Assembly: GCA_039707465.1 (NCBI GenBank)
Contig: CM077644.1
Location: forward strand, 197,257,962 to 197,321,961
Source of the DNA: Rhabdophis nuchalis
Lineage: Eukaryota; Chordata; Lepidosauria; Squamata; Natricidae
Length of the DNA stretch: 64,000 nucleotides
Reading direction: 5' to 3'
The position numbers were made by a program, and so were the translations under genes. Below, in pieces: positions 1 through 10,618 of the stretch. Under the pieces are notes generated by a model that saw nothing but the letters and a program-made list of their open reading frames with translations, was not told the DNA's origin and did not search any database. Within the stretch, counting starts at the first letter, position 1. Each line of letters opens with the position of its first letter.

Positions 1-90
1 TGATTGATTCTTGACAAACACATACTGGCTCATGTAAAGCAATGCTATCTTTACTGATAGAAAAGAATATGTGTAGTTCAGGGTTGAACA

Positions 91-213
91 GTGGGTCCTT
101 GGTTCTTTCTGAGCTTGGTGGCTTTCTTGCAGATGTTTTATTACCAAATTAAATAATATCATCATTGCAGTGCAAGAGAACCACCAAGCTCAGAGAAGGA
201 CCAAGGACCCCAC
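91..213. mobile_element. Palindromic MITE-like element
   Basis: The two ends are inverted copies of each other: GGGTCCTTGG...GAGCTTGGTGG at about 93-121 and its reverse complement at about 180-210, with a short AT-rich centre. There is no coding capacity. A one-ended relative lies at 38,976-39,020. The family is not recognised by name, and no target duplication is clear by eye. Confidence 0.6.
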
Positions 214-1090
214 AAAGCAATGTTTTCTAAATGCTTACTAACCGTCTACTGTCTGTTCCAGAGTTTCCCCCCACTATTGATGTCAAGCTGATTGCTTTAG
301 TATTTTTTATCTTCCTTTGGTAAGAGAGCAACAGCATTTGCACGTCATTGTCTGAAATTATGGCCACATTATGAATCACAGAGGGTTTTAAGATATTTCA
401 AGACTATTGGATGTAATTGGTCTGGTTGGACTACTTGTTAAAGCATTTCTAGAATGACCTTGGGTTGCCATTCTCTTCTTTTCTAGATCATTCTACTTAG
501 ATGCACTTAAATATCTTCCTACTGGGGAGAAAAACCAAAGCAAAATAGAATTTGCCCTTTGCCCACCATCTGTTACTATCTTAGCATCTTCTACAAGTAG
601 GCTCATTCCTTCTTCTTTTCCCCCTTTTTTTACAATGGATAATTATAAAGTGCAAACACTTTCCATACTCTATTACAATCACAGAAATCCTGTGACATAA
701 TTTATTTATTTCCGTTTTTATGTGTTAATTATTTTGTGTTTTTATGTTCATTTATGCAATATTGGCTTATGAGATGCTATCAATTTTCAAAGCAATAACA
801 GATTGTTTCACTAGGTCCAGATTTTCCACTGAGTTCATTCAATTCCAAAGGGAAAAAAAATTGATTCATAGGAGAAGCAGTACAGAAATAAATGTGTCTA
901 TTTAGTATGATGACTTTTTAACATTTTTAATGTGTGTGTGTGGATGCGTCCAATTTTCTTTCCACTGTGGACATTTTTGAATGCAAAATCCTGACCATGT
1001 TCATATTTGACTTCAACTATTATAGAGTCAGCGTATAATTAATAAAGATAACCAATTTCATTGTAAACCAATTTCATTGTAATTTTTACA
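214..1090. other. AT-rich sequence, nothing recognised
   Basis: No coding, RNA or repeat signature was recognised. The stretch 1050-1100 (two copies of an ACCAATTTCATTGTA motif, then ACAATGACAATAAAG) resembles a LINE 3' end leading into the microsatellite that follows. Confidence 0.5.
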
Positions 1091-1101
1091 ATGACAATAA
1101 A

Positions 1102-1137
<36 letters not shown>

Positions 1138-1138
1138 A

Positions 1139-1176
<38 letters not shown>
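1102..1176. repeat. (GAT)n-(ATT)n compound microsatellite
   Basis: About 12 GAT units run directly into about 13 ATT units. The array follows an AATAAAG motif, so it may be the tail of a lost LINE. Confidence 0.95.
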
Positions 1177-1178
<2 letters not shown>

Positions 1179-2070
1179 GATTTTTTTAAATGAAAATTAA
1201 ATCCACTTTAAAATCTGTTCAACTGTGAGTGAATTTAGGAAATGTTGAAGCTAAAACTATCAGCTTCTCTATTTGGATGGTTCTCAGTTTATATTGGTGT
1301 CTTACAGACAGTTGTGCGCAACTGTGTACAAATAACTTTCATGCATGAGAGCTTTCCTGAAGGGATCCTGTTATCAGGGGGAGAGGTTTATGTAATATTG
1401 TCATGTGGTACATATTTCCATAAAATATGACATCTGAATAGAGCAATGTATAGCAAGAAACATAATTTTCTGCCCCTACAGTTTTCTATCCTTTCAAAAT
1501 ATCAAAACTGGATGTATTATTGGGGGGGGGGGGAGCTACAAAGGGTTGAGAAAACCCAATTCCTTTCTGGTGTCACTGACAGAAGCACTTAGTGGAGTAA
1601 GACACTTAAGTTTAGTCAAATTCTACAAATTAAGATTTCTTCCCTATAAAAGGTGTACCATCTTGGCTTATTAATGGTGCTCTATGTATGAATTATTCTT
1701 TTGATAGAAACTTTAAAATATCTTTGAACCTGATTAGGTTTGCATCAAAATTAAAGGCCAAAATCATTTTGGCAAAAGTGTAAATGGGATGACTCATGCC
1801 AAGAAACTAGTCTTTTGTGTTAAAATATGCAGCCCATGCAAAATGGTAAGACTTCGCATGTATGGAGAGATAAAGAGTATAGTAAGAGGCTGGAGTACAT
1901 AAATTTAAAACCAGGCTGTTCTTGGGACATCATGATTTTATTTATCATTGTTAATTCTGTGGAATTTTGTATCCTCACCTAAACTTAACAAAAAAAATCT
2001 ACCTGTTGTTTATAAAGGATACAGGGTTTTAGCCTAGATAGTAAATAACTATTTACTTTTGGAATGTTAC
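1177..2070. other. AT-rich sequence, no feature beyond a G run
   Basis: Holds a 12-base G homopolymer at 1522-1533. Short ORFs here look random. No repeat family was recognised. Confidence 0.5.
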
Positions 2071-2171
2071 CTCAACCGCTCTACATTTGACAGAGAAGGT
2101 TATTCTCAAATGTCCTGGCACATAAAAGTTTGCCTCCATCTTGAGGAATTCTTCTCCAAAGTGTTTGGCAT
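2071..2171 (-). other. Candidate orphan exon (101 bp), low confidence
   Basis: On the minus strand a pyrimidine-rich tract ending TTTCAG lies just before 2171, and GAG|GTAACA follows at 2071, so both splice signals are present. Between them one frame is open, phase 1 in and phase 0 out, and encodes about 33 residues including EEFLKMEANFYVPGHLRITF. Codon use looks protein-like and the frame stays open upstream. There is a weak by-eye resemblance to the FMVGHRV segment of family-6 glycosyltransferases, but that segment normally lies inside one long last exon, which argues against it. It could equally be a chance ORF or a pseudo-exon. No neighbouring exon was found. Confidence 0.25.
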
Positions 2172-2591
2172 CTGAAAGATCAGGGGAAATGGCTGTGGGT
2201 GTAATGATTTTGGAAATAAATGAATATATAATATTTCTTTTTAGCACTCCTATCAAAAAGAATGTCCCAGGTGCATGGCAAGTCTCCAAATGATCCACTT
2301 ACCAAGTAATTGTAGCACCAACAGATTGTAACAGCTGCAGTTTTAAGCAGTTTCCACATGAGGGAGGGACCCTGAAATCTACCTATCCATTCAATAAGCA
2401 ATAAGAATAAATATTCTTATATCATCATTAGGCACCTGCTTGATTTTTAAAAGTAGGCCTCTTCTTGCCAGGATGCATGCGCAATACTAGAGCTGAGTGG
2501 GGAATTGTAGGTGTCTTCCTCACACACAAATAATCTTGCTAGCTTTAGCAGAGCCACTTCTTGCCTGACAACTAGGAGAGACAATACACAA

Positions 2592-2716
2592 TTTATTTTT
2601 TATTTTTTATTTTATTAAATTTGTATACCGCGCCACTCTCCCAAAAAGGAATTCGGGGTGGTGCACAGGAAAAATAAAACCACGCATATACATAAATACC
2701 GATAATATACATAATA
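2592..2716 (-). mobile_element. L2-like LINE 3' end (outer copy, part 1)
   Basis: Reverse complement of the L2-like 3'UTR that recurs in this window (CCTGTGC...CCGCCC...GGG, then ATAAAT tail). It breaks at about 2716, where a plus-strand copy begins, and resumes near 3131. Confidence 0.75.
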
Positions 2717-3130
2717 CATCCCTCAGACCAATACGCTCCCACAGAGAGGGCCTCCTCAGGGTGCCGTCGGCCGGACAATGCCGACTGGCGACACCCAGGG
2801 GGAGAGCCTTCTCTGTGGCAGGTCCAGCCCTTTGGAACGACTTACCCCCTGAACTTCGCACCATCTCTGACCTCCGCCTCTTCCACAAGTGTCTTAAGAC
2901 ACATTTGTTCCATCTAGCCGGCCTAGCGTAGCCCCCTATACTGACTTTTAGATAGTTTTTAAATTTGGGGATTTTAATCTGGTTTTAGCACAGGTTCTAT
3001 TGAATTAGTTTTTTTAATTTTATATGATGTTTTGTATGTATTTTAATTTTCCTGTGCGCCGCCCTGGGTCCGTTTGGAGAAGGGCGGGGTATAAATTGAA
3101 TTAAATAAAATAAATAAATAAATAATAAAT
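2717..3130 (+). mobile_element. L2-like LINE 3' fragment, inserted copy
   Basis: The 5' part matches the C-terminal coding end seen in the other L2-like copies here (motifs equivalent to RSHREGLLRV, then LWNDLPPEL, then LRLFxxxLKTHLF). A 3'UTR with GCCGCCCTGGGTCC...GGGCGGGGTATAAATTGAA and an (AAATA)n tail follow. It is 5'-truncated and not coding. It sits inside the minus-strand copy at 2592-2716 and 3131-3272. Confidence 0.8.
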
Positions 3131-3272
3131 ATGTCGTAATTTTAAAAACTTATTAAATTAACCCAACTTGTGCTAAAACCATTTAAAACCCCAATAAAAT
3201 CTAATTCAATTTAAAACCAGTCGATGGTCTCAGAAGATTAAGCCAGGCCAGCTAAGCGAAAAAAGTGCGTTT
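3131..3272 (-). mobile_element. L2-like LINE 3'UTR (outer copy, part 2)
   Basis: Continues the minus-strand L2-like copy after the inserted one: GGTTTTAGCACAAG and GGCCTGGCTTA motifs on the minus strand correspond to the UTR and stop-codon region of the copy at 14,133-14,935. Confidence 0.65.
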
Positions 3273-4228
3273 TTCACAATAACGGTGGATTCCCTGCAAT
3301 ATAATAAAAATTATGATGGTTGTCTCTTTAGTAGGTGGATTCTGGAAGACATGTAATGTTTTTCAGGGGGAAAAAGGCATGCATGGAAAGAGATTATGAG
3401 TGTATAAATTGTATGGAAATTCACAACAACGGTGATTAACAGGCAACTTCTGCTGTGATTTTAATTCTTACCATCAAATACTCCATGCAGATGCTAGAAC
3501 AACGTCTAAATTAGCAGCAACTTTTGAAGTAAGCATAAACTTGATGTTGACAGCTATTCTGAAATTAATGGTTACCTCATTCATCTCAAGACCACGATAT
3601 TTAAATCAGAATGGGTTCATTCTGTCTAGTCATTACCAATATGCTCCTTACCTTAATAAGAACAATAAATACATTCCCACTATATTATACAGGTATTTTT
3701 TTCTACATAGTAATTTCCTTCAGGACCAATATCAATGCTAATACAACATTAATAAAGATAACAACATAAAACAATGTTGCACTAAATTTATCTTCTTAGA
3801 CACGGGGACACTATTTCCACTTAAATTTACCTCAAGACAGTTTAATGTTTTCTCTTGCTAGAGTTGCAGAATTAGGGCACGTTGCTAAGAAGACCTCTAT
3901 TACATCCATTAATGAGATTTATAAGAACATTAATAAGTAAATCTAAAGCTCTACTCTATCAGCACTAATGCAAATTAGTGCAGCTTCAACTCTTTTATTA
4001 CAAGTACAAATATCACATTTATTTATACACATATATAACAAAATAATATTGCATATAAAATGCATATAAATATTCACAATTGTTTTATTTTTGTGGTATA
4101 TGCATGTTGTTGAACAGATGTCAATTGTTAGTATAGAATTAGCTGTGATTGCAGCTCATAGTACTATGTACTCATTGGCTAGTTATTTCCATTATCTATT
4201 TGCCTCAATGATGGATCTGTCCCATTTC
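3273..4228. other. AT-rich sequence, nothing recognised
   Basis: No coding, RNA or repeat signature was seen on either strand. Confidence 0.5.
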
Positions 4229-4236
4229 CAATAAGT

Positions 4237-4487
4237 CAGTAGTGGGTTCCTACAGGTTTGGACTGGTTCAGCTGAACTGGTAGTGGTTTGGCAGCCTGGG
4301 TTGCTGGAGCTGGCAGCAACCCAGGCCTGCCACGCCCCCAACCTGGTTTTCCGGGTGGCACTGTAGTCACTGCCATCTTGTTTTTCGCTTCTGTGCATGC
4401 ACAGAGCAATTTTTATCAAATTGTGCATGCGCACGCAGTATCAAGCATGAGCGAACTGGCAGTAGTGCCTGCCGAAACCCACCCATG
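4237..4487. mobile_element. hAT-like non-autonomous element, CAGTGGTGGG family
   Basis: Starts CAGTAGTGGGTTCC and ends AACCCACCCATG, giving imperfect terminal inverted repeats. It is flanked by an exact 8-bp direct repeat CAATAAGT at 4229-4236 and 4488-4495. The 8-bp duplication and CA..TG ends fit hAT transposition (family knowledge). No transposase. The interior is GC-richer than the flanks and includes several TGCATGCGCA-type motifs. Confidence 0.85.
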
Positions 4488-4502
4488 CAATAAGTGTATA
4501 CT

Positions 4503-4552
4503 ACTAATAATAATAATAATAATATACTAATAATAATAATAATATACTAATA
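4503..4552. repeat. (AAT)n microsatellite
   Basis: Interrupted AAT repeats lie directly after the preceding element's target duplication. Confidence 0.85.
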
Positions 4553-4589
4553 GCACCCTCTGTAGTGCTGATAGTATATCAACAGTATA

Positions 4590-4880
4590 TGTGGCAGCCC
4601 CCGCCCTCTGGAATGACCTACCCCCTGACCTACGGACAATCACGGACCTGCACCTTTTCCGTCAGGCTTTGAAGACTTATTTATTCCATGCGGCCGGCCT
4701 GGCATAGTTTCTAAACTGGCATAGTTTTTAAATTTTATAGTTTTATATGGTTTTTAGTAGGGATTTTAACTAGGTTTTATTTAATGTATTTTTAAAGGGT
4801 TTCTATATTTTTATTCGTGTTTTTACTGCTGCCTGTACACCGCCCTGAGTCCCGGAAGGGAGAAGGGCGGTATAGAAATT

Positions 4881-4881
<1 letters not shown>
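4590..4881 (+). mobile_element. L2-like LINE 3' fragment
   Basis: The 5' end encodes the conserved C-terminal WNDLPPDLRT-like segment followed by the LHLFRQALKTYLF-like end. A UTR with CACCGCCCTGAGTCCCGG and GGGCGGTATAGAAATTT follows, ending in an (AAT)n tail. It is 5'-truncated. Confidence 0.85.
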
Positions 4882-4956
<75 letters not shown>

Positions 4957-4958
4957 CT
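4882..4958. repeat. (AAT)n-(AAC)n microsatellite at a LINE tail
   Basis: The AAT array grows directly out of the L2-like 3' end, then switches to AAC. Confidence 0.95.
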
Positions 4959-6481
4959 GAGGTAGAATACAGTATGTTGAATGCTTTGAGGGCAAATATG
5001 TTTTACTCTCTTTTTATAGTTATTATCATACTATAATTATAGCCAATGTTATTATTCATTTTAGTAACGAAGGATTCAAAAATGCAATTTAAATAATTTT
5101 TGCAAAAATAGAAGTTTGATTACAAAGTCCTATGACAGGGGTTAAAGGACCAACCCAGCATACTAGAAATGAAAAACTAATAATTAGGAGTCCAGAGGGT
5201 AGCTATATACAAATATTGGAAGAGTTGTCATAGACAGAATGAGCAAGTTATTCCTATAATTATAGTGCAAACATTGTCTGTCATTGACGAAAACCTCCAA
5301 TATAGCAATTGTTTCAGTATGAAGCATTGTTTGGAAAAATGGTGGAGGGGCGGCAGAGAACTACACTTGTCTGCTACCTTAGTAGTTGTAGGTAGTCCTA
5401 AGATGGCTACCTATGAAGAACGTTCACTCTGCTAACTTAACATTATAATTAGAAAGATTTTATTTTTGCTTAACTGGAGCATATATTTTCTACAAGGGCT
5501 TCCGTTAACTGAAATGAAGAATATATGAGGTTTTCTTACCTGAGGCTTCAAGGCAATATCAAAATATTGGTTGTAAATCAAAGCTTTAGTATCTTCTCTG
5601 CTTAGAACTAAGCTGTATAAACAATGATAAAAAGGCTTCTTGAAAGAAAAAATCACATAAAAGCTGATCTATGCATCAAACCAGCCAATCTTAGTGTCAT
5701 GGCATTTCAAATAGCTATCTCACTGGGTATTTTTTCCTGAACAGGGCCTTAATGAATGAACCATGTTGCTTACATTACCGATGAATAATGAACCTTAAGA
5801 ATTATGGTTGTGAGAAAGTGACTTCTTGACCCTGGTGCTTTTAATTCCTTATGGGAGGCCCGGTTCTTTCTTTTCTAGGGAGAAATTTTAAAAGAAAAGT
5901 ATCCCTTAAGACTTAAATAATCTCAGGTGTTTATCTAAATGCATTGTCTTTATTAGGGTCCAAGAAAGGAACATCTATAAAGATTCTATACTATTCCTAA
6001 CAAACAGCATTGATTTAAACTCATCTTGCAAGTTTATATTGTAGCAGTATATCTTTATGACAAATTATCATTTTTCAACTTTTTATAGTAGAAAGAATTA
6101 TACAAACATATAAGAATTATTAATATAATGTAGACTTAAATCTCTTGCTTCCTAAGAAATATAAACTGAAACCAATATAGAGAGTCTTTCTAGAATTGTT
6201 CAGCATTTTTTCTTTTTAAAAAAATTACCTATCCTGTTGTAAAATAGTAGAGATGAATACTGAGTTGTTATTTTGAAATGCAAGATGATTCTTTTAACTT
6301 CATAACACTGATTTTACTAAATACCTCCGAACTTCTTAAAACAGCTGTGTGCCGTTTTTGCGTGCATAATTCCCTGTAATTCCCAAATTATACTTAACAT
6401 ACAAATGTAGAACTGTGTTATATTTTATAGCTATTTTTCTCCTTCTATAATATTATTAAATCATTTTCAATACCATTTCTC
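4959..6481. other. AT-rich sequence, nothing recognised
   Basis: Short ORFs only. No repeat or RNA signature was identified. Confidence 0.5.
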
Positions 6482-6605
6482 CAATGCATCAAGATAATTC
6501 CGAACTGCCACGAAGTTTCATGTCATCCGCCAATGTGATAAGTACGCTTGCCACTTTTTCATCCAAGACATTAATAAAATGACATACCTAATGTCTTGCT
6601 CCTTC
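6482..6605 (-). mobile_element. Old CR1 reverse-transcriptase relic
   Basis: The minus strand translates to FINVLDEKVASVLITLADDMK, close to the CR1 catalytic segment in which FADD carries the catalytic aspartates. Only this island survives; surrounding sequence is too diverged to follow. It is much older than the CR1 copies at 42 kb and 48-53 kb. Confidence 0.75.
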
Positions 6606-7154
6606 ACTCAAATTAAAAGTAATTGAGTTTATGAAAAATCAATAACATTAATATGCAGTCCATTAAATTACATGGCATTTTTATAGTGATGAGAAAAATG
6701 TATTTGCACTCTGTTAAAATGTGTTCATTGGGTATGGTTTTGACAGCGATATCCACTCCCCTATGCAATCCCTGTAGGATAAAGCTCATTTTACGTGGAA
6801 TAGAGAAATACTGCTATATATAAACTGCTATACAAAGCATCATGGACACAGCCAAAAAAGGCATTATTTGAAAACCAATAGTAAGGCACTTCAACTATCT
6901 AGACTCTATTTGAACAGACGACAAGACCGCTGTTTTTCAGAAGAGAAATTACAAAGACCTGTTTCTTAATGAATTGAGCAAGCAGATAGTCATTAGAATA
7001 ATTACAACAATTTGTCAGGGATTAAACAGAGAATAAGTTTTTATATCATACTAGTGTATTAACCAGTTCATCAGTGCAAAAATATACTATATGTTATGAT
7101 AACAATCACTGTGTTTGGTCACCTTTAAGGCACTCACATGTACTTTCGGTATTT
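6606..7154. other. AT-rich sequence, nothing recognised
   Basis: No feature could be supported here. Confidence 0.5.
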
Positions 7155-7162
7155 GGCTAAGC

Positions 7163-7667
7163 CCATGATGGCAAACTTATGGCATATGTTGGCCAGTTGA
7201 TTTTTGGCCTTCTGGAGGGCCAGGGGAGACTGCTCCCCAGGAAAGCCTCCAGAGCCTAGAAAGGGTGAAAAACAGGTGCAATAGGCCAACCAGAAGTTTG
7301 TTCCTGAATTTCTGGTTAGGCTGTTGGGCCATTTTTTGCCTTCCCCAGGCTTCAGGAAAGCCTCCGGAGCCTAGAAAGGGTGAAAAACAGGCCCAATAGG
7401 TCCACCGGTAGTTCAAACTTCTGGTTGGTCTGTTGGGACTATTCTTGGCTCTCTCCAGGCTTCAAAGGCTTTCCTGAAGCCTAGGGAGGCTGTTTTTGCC
7501 CTTCCCAGGCTCCAGGAAAACCTCCAGAGCCTGGGGAGGGCAAAAATTCTCCCTCATGGGGGGGGGGGTCACTCATGCATGCATGGATCGGAAGTCACTC
7601 TCACATGCGCAGGTGGGTGGGCACACACAGTTTTGGCACACCTTTAGAAAAAGGTTAGCCATCACTG
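7163..7667. mobile_element. hAT-like non-autonomous element with internal tandem duplications
   Basis: The ends are inverted copies: CCATGATGGCAAACTT on the left and AGGTTAGCCATCACTG on the right. Flanks GGCTAAGC (7155-7162) and GCCTAAGC (7668-7675) match at 7 of 8 bases, as expected for an aged hAT duplication. The interior contains an imperfect tandem unit of about 116 bp beginning AGGAAAGCCTCC (at about 7239 and 7355) with a more diverged third copy near 7513. No transposase ORF. Confidence 0.8.
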
Positions 7668-7879
7668 GCCTAAGCTATCTCTTATCTCTCCTCCGTATTC
7701 CAACAACAGTTGGAAGATAAGCATATACTATTTAAATTCCTAGTATAGAACAATATTCCATGTTTTTCTGATGACACAAAGGATTTTTTTTCCTTTTCAC
7801 TGTTTTCACAGTACTTATCTCTGGCTAGGTCTATCTCCCTATGTGCTGCCAATTTATACCAGTGTTGAAGACTACAGCC

Positions 7880-8335
7880 CCCCCCCCCGGTTCACACAAT
7901 TCTGATATATATCATGATTTAGGCTATCCTTAAAACTGTCCATTAAGGCCTCTTCCAACCACCATGTGAACCGACAGCTCACGAAATTCTTGGATGTAGC
8001 CAGCCACTGGATTCTTTCCCTGACTAATAGTTTTCATTCTGGTTCTGGTCTTCTGCTCGATGAGCGAATCATCAAAGTGTTTTCTCAGGGAAGCCATAAA
8101 ACCTGTTAAAGTCTCTCAGCAAGGGAGAGTCATTGTTGTTCAAAGCCACCATCCAGGCCACTGCATTCTCTTCTAATGCCAGGGTAATGACCCTTACCTT
8201 GCTTTCTTCGGTTGGGAGATCCTCCGTGAACTTCTGCTTGAAATTTCAGACTTGGACCAGGAAAAATCCCAGCTCCTTTGGGTCCCCTTCAAATTTCACA
8301 CCAAGAGGAGGAACGTTTGCCATCCAGCATCTGTG
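7880..8335 (-). pseudogene. Ty3/gypsy gag (capsid) relic
   Basis: On the minus strand, with frame breaks, the translation has a gypsy capsid pattern: KFEGDPKELGFFLVQV near 8300, then KVRVITLALEENAVAW, then LRKHFDDSLIEQKTRTRMK and NPVAGYIQEFREL. This is the sushi/PEG10-type Gag core (family knowledge) and would package element RNA. A stop inside the first segment and at least one frameshift make it dead. An upstream leader and probable LTR lie at 8583-9638. No protease, RT or integrase was found downstream, so the element is 3'-truncated near a C homopolymer at about 7880. Confidence 0.7.
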
Positions 8336-8485
8336 TGGGGGGCCCTCCTCCCCTTGGAAGGGCTCTTGCTGCTGCTGCTGGCAGTGGTGGTGGTGGCGCT
8401 CTCTCATCTTTTTTTTTTGGTGGTAATTTTTACCACAATTTTTACCACATTATTTATTTTTAAACAAACACAAATAAAACATACT

Positions 8486-8579
8486 GTGAACAAGTCTGCT
8501 ATGAATCATATTATGAAGTATTTAGATGACACAGCAGTGGTAGCTCTTATCTGGGATGACAGTGAAGAAACTTATAGAT
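8486..8579 (+). mobile_element. L2-clade LINE RT fragment
   Basis: About 93 bp nearly identical to 13,053-13,145, including GATGACACAGCAGTGGTAGC, which encodes the DDTAVV catalytic segment of the RT. It lies between the gag relic and the leader of the gypsy remnant, so it is a later insertion into, or a rearranged piece next to, that element. Confidence 0.85.
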
Positions 8580-8582
8580 ACC

Positions 8583-9207
8583 CCTGTGACCAGCAAGGTT
8601 TTGTCTCCCTCATCACCATCCCTCCAGGAAGGTTTAGGTCACCTATGGACCAAAGGGTGGCAAAAGTTCAACACAGGTCTCAGAGCGCTGAGACCCTGCG
8701 GTGTATCGGTGTGGTGTGGCTCCGCCCTCCAGGCTTCCTCATCTTGATCAGCTCCAGCATCTGCCCCCAGGGTGAGACTAGCCCTCAACAGGTCTCTCCT
8801 CTAGTTCAGGGAAATCAGCTTCTCTTTCAGAACTGCTCACGCGGTTACACCATTTCTCCCAAGCCTCTTGAAAGAATTTCATTGTGTGGGGCATCATGAA
8901 ATCTTCTTTTTTGGCTTCCTGCCAAGCAGCTGCCAGTCGCCAACATCAGCTTGTTGTAACTCCAGGCGGAATTTCCTCCAAATTACACTTCTGTCCCACT
9001 CCCAATGACCATCTGGGGCAGACAGATCTTTCCTCTAAATTCAGTTCCACCATCCACTCCATCTCCAAAGGACATGAAGATCCTGCAGCCCCCATGTCAT
9101 CCTCCTGGTCGTTGCAAAGGTTATACATTTCTTTGAAATTTGTTTGTATTGCATTCCCCTCTGAAGGTGTTAGCTCAGGATGAGTGCGAAGGTGAGACCT
9201 TGCTTAA
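8583..9207 (-). mobile_element. Probable gypsy leader and 5' gag region
   Basis: Lies between the gag core and the putative LTR on the same strand. No clean reading frame or primer-binding site could be identified, so the assignment rests on position only. Confidence 0.4.
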
Positions 9208-9638
9208 TGTCAAGCCAGCCTCTTTCAGTAACCAAGAAAGAAACCACTCAACTCCATTTTGAAGAATTAAGAGTACTTTTACTGGTTATGAAAAGATAGC
9301 AGCTAGGTTAAGCAAGGTCTGAAGCAAAAGCACGTGAAATCATACATATCAATTTATGTCCAACTCCCTTCCTCCAACAACTCCCACCCCATTGTCCAAT
9401 CCGCAAATCCCTCAGGTATCATGTGGCTTGCGTCTCCAGAAGCATCATCAGGTTGGTATGCAGGACAGTTGGCCTTGACCATCTCTAAGCACCAGCCATC
9501 ATCATGCACAGTAGATGGCGAGAACAAAACACCCCTTTTCCATATCTCTCCTGTACCAATTAATCCCATCCCAAATACCATGCCCCCCCTCCCCATTTCA
9601 ATGGCAGCCGAAAGCGAGTAGTGAAGCAGAGGCTGACA
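9208..9638 (-). mobile_element. Probable gypsy LTR (431 bp)
   Basis: On the minus strand it begins TGTCAGCC and ends GGCTTGACA, the TG..CA termini with a short inverted repeat usual for gypsy LTRs. It sits upstream of the gag relic on the same strand, as a 5' LTR should. A CATAAATTG motif could be the TATA element. No second LTR was found to confirm it. Confidence 0.5.
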
Positions 9639-10573
9639 TCCGAATCTTATAATATCTATGTTGTATTTAAGATGATTCCATAATTAGCAAAGACATATAT
9701 GGATAGCCATCTAAAAACTGTAATATTTCTAACAATTATATCATTTTATCAATAATATTTATAGTTAACTTTTTAAGGAAAAAAGCTGATTAATATATAA
9801 TTACACACATTGCTGCAGTATATCAGTTCGTTTGTTTTGAATGTATGGAGCATCCTTTTTTCCAAACAAAGTCTTGATGTTTATTTATTTATTTAATATA
9901 TGCAGTATATTAAGTTATTAATTTAATGTATTGTATTTTTATTAGTGCAATAATTCTGATAATAAAGCAATAAAGTTTTTCTTCAGTAGGAAAGGATTTG
10001 CTAGAAAAGCTTTCTGACCGTAACAGAATTATCAAATAGTTATTTTTGGGCAGAGGCATTACTGGTAACAAATTTAGGCATCAATCCTTTAAACTAGTTT
10101 AAAATTGTTCATCATCATTATTTTGTTAAATCATTTTCAATAATTCAGACTAATCATCTTACAATAGCTTTTTCTGATACAAAAAAAGAATATTTAGAAA
10201 TCTATCAAATACAATAACTACATTGAACATTTCTATTTTGCAATAAATTAACAATGCAGTTTATAAGATGTTTGTTGAATTATTTCTGATGTTTGTTAAA
10301 TTATTTAAAAAAAACAAGGTTCTGTGTATTAGTGGTGTAAATTAATGACTGAAGTGATATAAACTGTGGTTGGGTCAACTTGGAGAGGAAGGTTGTTACA
10401 ACTTTCCTCAGTCAGGAGGTAAAGGAGGTCTGAATTCAGGGAACAGTGCTCAGTTGACCACTAGGCATTAACATGATGGGTGGTTGTCCCCTCAAGGACT
10501 CAAGAATACGAGTTATTATGTTGATAATATTTTTTTTGTTTTAAGTGAAAGAAAAAATTAAATAAGCAATAAG
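9639..10573. other. AT-rich sequence, nothing recognised
   Basis: Contains a short (TTTA)n stretch near 9890. No repeat family or gene was identified. Confidence 0.5.
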
Positions 10574-10618
10574 AAATAGGATATCAAGAAAATTGGATAT
10601 TTTCTTGATATCCTATTT
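10574..10618. repeat. Perfect 20-bp hairpin
   Basis: Arms 10,574-10,593 and 10,599-10,618 are perfect inverted repeats around a five-base loop TGGAT. The stem is shorter than a typical microRNA precursor. Confidence 0.95.

Noticed and set aside
7496..7720. 74-codon ORF over the GC-rich part of the 7.2-7.7 kb element
   Set aside because: Crosses a G homopolymer and the element boundary; no similarity to a transposase.
8252..8899. 215-codon plus-strand ORF
   Set aside because: Spans the antisense of gag, an L2-clade scrap and the gypsy leader; no coherent domain.
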